A stretch of 64,000 nucleotides of DNA. It comes from Shinisaurus crocodilurus (Eukaryota; Chordata; Lepidosauria; Squamata; Shinisauridae). The notes under the pieces are model-generated. The model did not search any database, was not told the DNA's origin, and saw only the letters and a program-made list of their open reading frames with translations. Both the position numbers and the translations under genes were made by a program. The stretch is taken from the NCBI GenBank assembly GCA_021292165.1, contig CM037879.1, positions 20,607,525-20,671,524 of the forward strand, in the 5' to 3' direction. This document shows, one piece after another, positions 57,063-64,000 of the stretch (position 1 is its first letter; every line of letters begins with the position of its first letter).

Positions 57063-57521
57063 AGGAAGTAAACTGTTTAAAGCAAGGTAAGATAGATAGG
57101 GATGGTTTTCTCTTCATTCCCATGGGTGCCCATTTTCATATAAAGTGTAGATTCCCACCCCATTATGTGAATAGAGCAGATACAGTACATGCATAAAACA
57201 CGTTTGCTGTCTTGTTACAATTAGTCTGGCTGAATTACATGTCACTGAAATAAACGCATGTTCTCCCCCTGTCCACCCCCTACTTCTGTCTCCTTCCTCT
57301 GCCACTGTTGTCTTCCCTAGGTTAATGTTTAGACTGTAAGCTGCCTGGGGCAGATACATGTCTTCCTAGGCTGTGTAAGTAGGTGTCAGGCATGTTGATA
57401 ATCAGATAGATTAGATCAGGGGCAGGCAGCCTGGTGCCCTCCAGATGTTTTGGAGTATAACTCCCACCAGCACCAGCCTGAATGGCCACTGGCCAGGAAT
57501 TGTGGGAGATGTAGTCTAAAA

Positions 57522-58284
57522 CAGGGGTCCCCAATGCAGCGCCCATGGACACCTCCAGTGGCGCCCGTGAAGGGCCCCCAACATGGTACCTGTAGGCACC
57601 CGAAAAACATTTTTTTTATTTTCTCCCCATTTTTTAATTATATGTGCATAGATTTGTATGAAACGTGTACAACTTTCTAGCAATTATACATAGGCTTCAA
57701 GAAAAGTGGACCAAATATTCAAATAAGTATCCATTTGAAGGTGGTGTCTATATGCCACCTGTTCATATATTGAAAGCATTGTAAGGTCCTCAATCTATTG
57801 CATTATAGGAGGTGAGTGTTTATCCTTCTAATTTTGTGATACCAGTGTTTTAGCTGTCAAAGGGGCGTAGAGAATCCATTTCCCCTTCCATTTGTTAATT
57901 TCCATGAAGCAGATAAATAATTTAAAAGAGTGTGTACATCAGTGAGTATTAAAGACTGTTCCAGTACAAAATTTATCTGTGTGATAAGTTCCTCCCGAAA
58001 AGACACAACTACTGGACATTGCCAAAACATGTTTAAAAGAAGCAATACCTGTATTGCACTGCCAGCAATTAGCCTAATTAGACAATCCCTTATTAAAGAG
58101 ACATTGTGTTGTCCAACATACACGAAACCAACGTTTGCTGAATAAGACACAGCCTAAGATCTATAGACGCAACAGATAGACGCCAAAGTGGCAATCCACT
58201 GATTAGGCATTTTGTGGTGGTGCCCACAGCAGTTTCTCAAATTCCCAAATGTGCCCACAGGTCCAAAAAGGTTGGGGACCCCTG
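57522..58284. mobile_element. hAT-type element, 763 bp, nested
   Basis: Ends CAGGGGTCCCCAA and TTGGGGACCCCTG. Duplications GTCTAAAA (57514-57521) and GTCTAAAT (58285-58292), 7 of 8. Most of the interior is a fragment of another retroelement. Confidence 0.87.
57655..58190 (-). pseudogene. L1-like LINE C-terminal fragment inside the hAT element
   Basis: A minus-strand frame of 97 codons (57857-58150) has MFWQCPVVVSFREELITQIN, resembling the H-x-FW-x-CP-x-FW C-terminal cluster of L1-type reverse transcriptases. The preceding about 100 bases recur in inverted orientation at 59440-59545. Truncated and unlikely to be functional. Confidence 0.6.
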
Positions 58285-58878
58285 GTCTAAATATCTGGAG
58301 GGCAACAGGTTGTCTGCCCCGGCTGGAATAGATATATAGACAGACAGAAGTATAATAGGATGCGAAGGAGACCTGTTCACGTTCGCCTTAAAACACAGAC
58401 CCGCCTGCACTTCTTCACTGACATTCAAAGGACAACTTTGCCCTCTTTTGAGTAACTGCTGCTATAATTAGAACCGCCTGGAAACTGGTGTGTTTATAAA
58501 TTACTCAGTAATAAGAAGGTTCCGGCACTCGCTCGTTATACGAGAGGCAATGTACAGCTGGGTTCACAATGATGTGTACTATTTCAGGGAAATGTGAGTT
58601 CAAGGAGTTAAGGACAGTCTGGTCGTTGCGGGTCAAAGGTGATCTGCTGATCAGCCGACACAAGTCATTGTCTGGCTGAGGTAATTAGCAAATGAATGTT
58701 GCCTTGGAAAAGGATCCAAGGCTGCAAATCCCCTTGTCCTAGACTGACAACATAAATATTGCCTCATATTACAAGCTTGGGTTTCCAGAGCAGAAACCTG
58801 CTCAGTCCAGACAGCTAGAAATTCAGTGTCCATATGAAAGGATAGTAACTCCTGCTCTGGTATTTCCAAGAAAAAGAT

Positions 58879-59117
58879 AGATTTATTTATTTATTTATTA
58901 TATTTATATCCCGCCTTTTTTCCTGCAAGGAGCCCAAGGCGGCTTACATAATCCTCCTCCTCATTTTATCCTCACAACAACCCTGTGAGGTAGGTTAGGC
59001 TGAGAGTCAGTGACTAGCCCAAAGTCACCCAGTGAGCTTCATGGCGGAGTGGGGACTCAAACCCAGATCTCCCGAGTCCCAGTCCAACACCCTAACCACT
59101 ACGCCACACTGGCTCTC
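58879..59117 (-). mobile_element. Sauria-type tRNA SINE
   Basis: TTTATTTATTATATTTATAT, CCCGCCTTTTTTCCTGCAAG, GTAGGTTAGGCTGAGAGTCA, CACACTGGCTCTCG. Directly followed by a (GATA)n run. Confidence 0.93.

Positions 59118-59168
<51 letters not shown>
59117..59168. repeat. (GATA)n microsatellite
   Basis: About 13 GATA units directly at the 5' end of the SINE. Confidence 0.93.
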
Positions 59169-59352
59169 CACACACACATATATGACTGTGTGTGGATCTA
59201 GAAGCTGTGGATCTAGAATTGGCCTCCACAGTCACTTACGGACCCATCGCTAGAGTCTACACAATTTTCTTTAGAATTTTCCTCCTTTTAAAATCTCCTT
59301 TTTGTAAATTTTTATCCTGGAAGACAATCTTACTCGGTCACGAGTGATCGCC

Positions 59353-59354
<2 letters not shown>

Positions 59355-59391
<37 letters not shown>
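59355..59391. repeat. (GAT)n microsatellite
   Basis: About 12 GAT units. Confidence 0.93.
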
Positions 59392-59392
<1 letters not shown>

Positions 59393-59439
59393 ATATGACT
59401 CTGCCACAGGACATGTTTAACCTTTTATAGGAAAGCTGT

Positions 59440-59545
59440 GGTACAATTAGGAATCCATAGACACCACCTTCAAATGGATATCTGGTCCGCTTTTGTTTAA
59501 GCCTATGTATAATTGCTAGAAAGTCGTATTTATATATATTTGCAT
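59440..59545 (+). repeat. Fragment shared with the L1-like piece at 57655
   Basis: ACACCACCTTCAAATGGATA and AAGCCTATGTATAATTGCTA are the inverted counterparts of sequence at 57680-57760. Confidence 0.6.
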
Positions 59546-59585
59546 TTCATATGTATTCATTCCTATGGATATATACAAATTCATT

Positions 59586-60021
59586 CAGGGGCGGTGCTAG
59601 GTACCAAAAAGATCGGGGGCTCAGGCCCAAAGGGCCAAAAAAAAAAAAAAGCACAAATTTGAATATGCTAATTTACATATTCTCTAAAGTCTCTGTGTGT
59701 GTCTTTAAAGGACCCTGTCTCCTAAGGACACCCCTATTTGTCAAAAGGGATGTATGGACAGGGGAGAGGAGGGCATTTAATTTCAGGGGGGGGGGAAACT
59801 CAGGCAGAAAGATTCAAAAGGGGGGGCAGTAGGAGGGGAAGCACCTGTGGGGAAAAGGCCAGCAAATCCAGGGGGATCAGATGCAACAGAGATCATCAGG
59901 GCCCCTGGACCTTTATTTCGGCAAGTGCCCATCACCAGCAGGGTGGCGGGGCAGAGGGCCTCCCAGAGATTCGGGGCTCCAAATGAAAGATTCGTGACTC
60001 CGGCCCCTAACACCGCCTCTG
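59586..60021. mobile_element. hAT-type element (CAGGGGCGGTGCTAGG family), copy A
   Basis: Left end CAGGGGCGGTGCTAGG, right end CCTAACACCGCCTCTG. Interior has A- and G-runs and no gene. Left flank AATTCATT and right flank AGTCTCCC do not match each other. Confidence 0.75.
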
Positions 60022-60051
60022 AGTCTCCCTCAGATGGGAATTCCTCATATA

Positions 60052-60235
60052 AAACAAGAACATGAGAAGAGCCCTGCTGGATCAGACCGAGGGTTCATCA
60101 AGTCCAGCACTCTGTTCATGCATGCAGTGGCCAACCCGCTGCCCTGCATTACATCCTGCAAGAGCCATCCTCAACTCCTGGCAAGGTCCCCAGTTCCTGC
60201 TCTTAGTTACCCGCAGGCAGACTGAGTGAGTTTTT
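60052..60235 (-). repeat. CR1 LINE 3' end fragment
   Basis: Minus-strand end of the subfamily at 53765; here ACATGAGAAGAGCCCTGCTG. Diverged, 5' truncated. Confidence 0.7.
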
Positions 60236-60454
60236 ACGAACAAGAAACAGATGAGTAAGGCCTTCTTATGTATCAGGGTGGGGCAGAGAGGAAGCGGAAA
60301 GAAGATCCCTGGCGCTCTCCCTCCCATAAGCTCCTTTCCAACCAATTTGCCATAGGCCGAAGCAGCTATCTATGAATAAAGCAAAGGCCTTTCCCTGCAG
60401 CTACCATGTACCTGGATGGCCATGTTGATAAGACTCCCACTAATGATGGTGACT

Positions 60455-60616
60455 GATTTATTTATTTATTATATTTATACCCCGCCTTTTTTTCCTGCAA
60501 GGAACCCAAGGCGGCTTACATAATCCTCCTCCTCCTCCTCTCCATTTTATCCTCACAACAACCCTGTGAGGCAGGTTAGGCTGAGAGTCAGTGACTGGCC
60601 CAAAGTCACCCAGTGA
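60455..60616 (-). mobile_element. Sauria-type tRNA SINE, truncated, ending in a hairpin
   Basis: TTATTATATTTATACCCCGC through CAAAGTCACCCAGTGA. Its tRNA-like head is missing and is replaced by an inverted copy of its own middle (60617-60653). Confidence 0.88.
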
Positions 60617-60653
60617 GTGACTTTGGGCCAGTCACTGACTCTCAGCCTAACCT
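60573..60653. repeat. Perfect 37-bp inverted repeat, 7-base loop
   Basis: Arms 60573-60609 and 60617-60653 are exact reverse complements; the loop is CCAGTGA. Both arms are SINE sequence. Confidence 0.93.
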
Positions 60654-60767
60654 AAGGCCTGATTGTGAGCTTTCACCATTGTCATGTGACACACAGTCTG
60701 AAGCAGCACCTTTATCCTGCTTGATCAAAAATTGATTCTAGAGCTGGCCAAGAAGCTACAGCTAAAA

Positions 60768-61196
60768 GAACATAAGATCATAAGAAGAGCCCTGCTGGAT
60801 CAGACCAAGGGTCCATCTAGTCCAGCATTCTGTTCACACACTGGCCAACCAGCTGCCACGGGATCCCACAAGCAGGACACGAGTGCAACAGCACCCTCCC
60901 GCCCATGTTCCCCAGCAACTGGAGTATATAGGCATACTGCCTGTGATACTGGAGGTAGCATATAGCCATCAGGACTAGCAGCCCTTGATAGCCTTCTCCT
61001 CCATGAATTTGTCCAGTCCCCTTTTAAAGCCATCCAAACTGGTGGCCCACTACATCTTGTGGAAGTGAATTCCATAGTTTCACTATGCACTGTGTGAAGA
61101 AGTCCTTCCTTTTATCTGTTCTGAATCTCCCACCAATCAGCTTCATGGGATGACCCCAGGGGGGGGGGGCACTAGTATTATGAGAGAGGGAGAGCT
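60768..61196 (-). repeat. CR1 LINE 3' end
   Basis: Plus strand starts ATAAGATCATAAGAAGAGCC; contains CCATGAATTTGTCCAGTCCC and CTTCATGGGATGACCCC. Same subfamily as 53765-54350, opposite strand. Confidence 0.87.
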
Positions 61197-61494
61197 TCCA
61201 TTTGTCTGTAGTAATTCCCTCCTGCTGGAATGGGGATTTGTGTAACTGTGTACATTTCAGCAGTTCAACCCACTTTATGTGGCTCCTGAGAACTCTTTAA
61301 CAATCTAGCTTGTTTTGCAATGTTAACCTCCTGCAGCCATCAGCTATGAGCCAAATGGTTACACTGCGGGTTGGAGAGGAGGAGGCACTGTTGATTCAGA
61401 ACTATTCTAAATGAGCACCTTCCAAATGCATGCTGGATTCCTTTTAACATGAAACAGCAGATCATAGAGCCTAGGAGTGGATGAATCATTCCCT
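61197..61494. other. Intergenic interval
   Basis: Nothing recognised. Confidence 0.35.
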
Positions 61495-61615
61495 CAGGAT
61501 GCAATCCTATGCATGTTTAGACAGAAAAAAAGTCCTACAACTCCCAGCATGCCCCAGCCAGCATGCCCCAGAAAAAAAGGCCTACAACTCTGAACTTCCA
61601 GCATTCCCCAGCCGG
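61495..61615. repeat. Foldback MITE remnant (GGGYGCAATCCTATG family)
   Basis: GGATGCAATCCTATGCATG, GTCCTACAACTCCCAGCATG. Two tandem partial left arms (the second CCTACAACTC); right arm missing. Confidence 0.6.
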
Positions 61616-62204
61616 CCATGCTCTTGTTCCCTTGGCGCTGCTTGATTGCCTCTGAAGCTTTTGCCCATGCCTCCTTAGGGCACAGACACACTGCATCATG
61701 TTTTTTGTAGTCTTAAGGCTGCAAAAATAACCGATCAAGCACTTACTGAATTAAACACAGGGCAGATCCAACAGTGACTCCAGTATATCTAGCATCAGTT
61801 TTGCAGTATTATTTATGCGGCTTTAGGAGCAACTCAAATCGTTGGCTTGAATTCTGATATACGTATAGATGGAATTTGGCATCGACCCCACCACAGACTA
61901 CTGGGGGAACATTGCAGGCTGCGAGTACCGTTATGTATTATGGGTCCAGCGAAAACTGGAAGTACTGAACTCCTTCAAAAGACATCCCCCACTTCAAAAG
62001 AACCATGCAAAGATGCTTTGAAGAGAGGGGCAAAAATAATGTGTGCTCTTTAGTTGCAAGAAATCTTTGCCTGGGGCTGCCTAGGAAAAGATGAAGAAAA
62101 TATATTGTTGATGAGATGGAAGAAAGGAGAGCTATTTTGTCACTATTAGGGCTGCAGCACTGAATCAATTAATTGGTTAGGTTAAACAATTAAAAAACGT
62201 TTAT

Positions 62205-62490
62205 AGTGCAGTTTTAAAGCATGTTTATTCAGAAGCTCCATTAAACTCAATGGGACTTACTCCCTAGTACATATTTTTAGGATTCCAGCTGAGCAGTACA
62301 ATCCTATACATGTCTACTCAGAAGTACGTCCCACTGTTTTCAGTGGGGGGGGGGGTTACTCCTAGGTAAGTGTGTATAGGATTCCAGCCTTAAGGTTGCA
62401 ATCCTATGCACACTTACTTGGGAGTGAATTTCATTGACCTTAATGGAATTTACTTCTGAGTAGACATTCATAGAATTGTGCTGTAACTCT
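62205..62490. repeat. Short MITE-like repeats (ACTTGGGAGTAA family), about three in a row
   Basis: CTCAATGGGACTTACTCCC, TACTCAGAAGTACGTCCCAC, CACTTACTTGGGAGTGAATT and TTACTTCTGAGTAGACATTC recur, with TGCAATCCTATGCAC ends. A G-run interrupts. Confidence 0.6.
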
Positions 62491-62807
62491 GCCATAACTG
62501 GGCAGTACATTTTTTTAAAAAAATAATAATGATACAACTACAAGTACTTACAAAAACTGCAAATGGTCAAAGACACATTCCCATTTATTCCTCACACAGG
62601 AGGAAATGCCTTTTTAAAGATTTTTTTTATTTTCTTTATTTGAAATATTTGCATGTCCCCTCTCAATTTAACAACTTTCAAGGTGTCATGCAATAATAAT
62701 AATTTTTAAAATCCAATAAAAACGAGATTAAAACACAAGTTTAAAATGTAGCAATTAAGACAGAAGCAGTAAAAGAAAGTAATAAAACCAGCAGGACCAC
62801 TAATAAC

Positions 62808-63809
62808 CAGGGATGTTGAAGAGTCCTTGGTCTCGAGTCACGAGTCGAGTCACGAGTCTTTGGACCCAAGTCTCGAGTCCGAGTCCGAGTCCTTGGTCCA
62901 AAATGGTGACTCACGAGTCACGAGTCACAAGTCACTCCCAAAGCTGACTCCACGAGTCCCTATTAAAAGCAATGGGGTTTTTCCCCAACAAAATAAGGCT
63001 ACTTCAGATGTGTGATTTAAATAAATTCTAGGCACAAGTGTGCCTTTTTATTTCAAAACTCTGCAACTGATTTTGGCAAGAACAGACCAGGCAGAAAAAC
63101 CCAAAATAACCAGGCAGGCAGAGGAGGCAGGGAACCCCAAAGCAGGCAGGCAGAGGCCTTTGTCTTGAACAATTCAACTGTTGAACTGGTCAAGAAGAGA
63201 CCAGGCAGGCAGAGGAGGCTGGGAACCCAGACAGGCAGGCAGAGGCAGCCAAACCCAAAATGTCTGAAAGGTTGCATTTTAGAAAAATGATTTTAAAAAA
63301 TAAACTTGCTGTACTTCCTAAAACTTATCCATGTTGCATTTGAGGAACATGATTTTTTCTAAATGTTTGGCCCCCATTCTGGAACGGTGAGATCTCATCA
63401 CAATTCCACCCTCACTGAACACCCGCTCCACTGGTGATGAACTTGCTGGAACCAGAAACACACTCAAAGCAGCCACACAGAGTAATCTCAGGTCCTTCTT
63501 CTGCCTCTCCCAAGTACGCAACACATCAATCAAAATAAATCTTGACACACTGTTGGGGCTGCACTCCTGGTAGTCATCCATAGTGGCCGAGCAGCGGCAC
63601 ACCTCGCTTCCATGCGCTCTTCGCCAGCAATCACGCTCCTCTCCACTCCTTCTGGCACAGCCCAGGGATGTTGAAGAGTCCTTGGTCTCGAGTCCCAAGT
63701 CGAGTCTCGAGTCCCATTAAAAATATTGGGACTCGAGTCCGAGTCGAGTCAGAGGGGGGACTCAGTCCGACTCACGAGTCGAGTCCTCGAGTCCGAGTCC
63801 CCATCCCTG
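62808..63809 (-). mobile_element. hAT (Ac-like) element with transposase remnant
   Basis: Terminal inverted repeat CAGGGATG/CATCCCTG; perfect 8-bp duplication CTAATAAC (62800-62807 and 63810-63817). The outer about 100-150 bases at each end are arrays of GACTCG/CGAGTC words, as in 21372-22403. The middle retains the 3' part of a transposase gene on the minus strand. A deletion derivative of about 1.0 kb. The duplication has T at position 2 and A at position 7, the known Ac-branch preference. Confidence 0.92.
63318..63698 (-). pseudogene. hAT transposase C-terminal dimerisation fragment
   Basis: A frame of 126 codons. Residues about 70-126 match the hAT dimerisation region: RLLCVAALSVFLVPASSSPV, then ERVFSEGG, a basic R-x-R stretch, then LEKIMFL, ending before a stop. 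The N-terminal about 35 residues are read through the terminal array and are not real protein. The RNase-H-like catalytic core and any BED zinc finger are absent, so this copy cannot be autonomous. Confidence 0.85.
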
Positions 63810-63931
63810 CTAATAACGTTCCAGTTGCATTAAAAACCAGCTTTGACGACATGCCAGAGAAGGCCTCGACAAATATGAAACATCTTCGCGGTGCTGTAAG
63901 GATGTCAAGTTCATAGCCAAGTGAGTCTCCC

Positions 63932-64000
63932 CAGGGGCGGTGCTGGGTACCGAAAAGATCTGGAGCTCAGGCCCCCAGGACAAAAATAATGCACATATTT
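63932..64000. mobile_element. hAT-type element (CAGGGGCGGTGCTAGG family), copy B, cut by window edge
   Basis: Starts CAGGGGCGGTGCTGGGTACC, continuing GAAAAGATCTGGAGCTCAGG, parallel to copy A. The 8 bases before it (63924-63931) are AGTCTCCC, identical to the 8 after copy A. Confidence 0.75.

Larger units (their letters stand above)
57417..58325. mobile_element. hAT-type MITE, split by a second hAT element
   Basis: Left end CAGGGGCAGGCAGCCTGG, right end CAGGTTGTCTGCCCC then GGCTG. Duplications GATTAGAT (57409-57416) and GAATAGAT (58326-58333), 7 of 8. Confidence 0.75.

Noticed and set aside
1..64000. CRISPR arrays or bacterial defence systems
   Set aside because: Direct repeats here are eukaryotic microsatellites and transposable elements; no spacer-type spacing occurs.

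Overview
This is vertebrate nuclear DNA, almost certainly from a squamate reptile (lizard or snake). The key evidence is the repeat content. There are many copies of a tRNA-derived SINE whose layout matches the Sauria SINE family (tRNA-like head, tail ending in GGTATAAATA). CR1 and L2 LINE fragments, a pogo-like MITE and a large set of hAT foldback elements accompany it. No operons, prokaryotic promoters or CRISPR arrays are present.

Only one host coding segment could be recognised. It is the last coding exon of TTC7A (49562-49783, + strand), with a splice acceptor in front, a stop codon ending in I-P-R-E-L, and an AATAAA about 85 bases later. The roughly 49.5 kb upstream is therefore most simply read as the final intron of TTC7A, and everything after about 49.9 kb as downstream intergenic DNA. 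No other TTC7A exon was found.

Layout. 1-3100: L2-clade LINE in the sense orientation with a 946-codon open frame carrying endonuclease and reverse transcriptase. 3.1-15 kb: old intron sequence with SINEs, foldback MITEs, three 5S-rRNA-derived SINEs and a 5'-truncated LINE with a perfect 18-bp target duplication. 15-24 kb: a tail-to-tail SINE pair, L2 and CR1 ends, a SINE split by a MITE, and a 1.03-kb hAT element (21372-22403) with a very GC-rich interior. 24-41 kb: a second kind of 5S SINE, several MITEs, a large foldback element, L2 pieces, and a three-layer nest (L2, pogo-like MITE, solo LTR). 41-50 kb: more nested MITEs, CR1/L2 pieces and the TTC7A exon. 50-64 kb: CR1 pieces, a MITE containing a second hAT element that itself carries an L1-like fragment, another hAT element with a transposase C-terminal fragment (62808-63809), and two copies of a CAGGGGCGG hAT element.

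The main points of interest are mobile-element biology. (1) At least seven copies of a SINE with a 5S-rRNA-like head and a CR1 3' tail. (2) One further 5S-headed SINE with a different tail. (3) About fourteen foldback MITEs whose 8-bp target duplications share a central TA, the signature known for the Buster branch of hAT. (4) Two Ac-like hAT elements with terminal arrays of GACTCGAGTC-type repeats. (5) A 3.9-kb segment flanked on its inner sides by the same 8-mer next to two facing hAT ends, suggesting alternative-end transposition or recombination. All family assignments come from reading the sequence and were not searched against a database.
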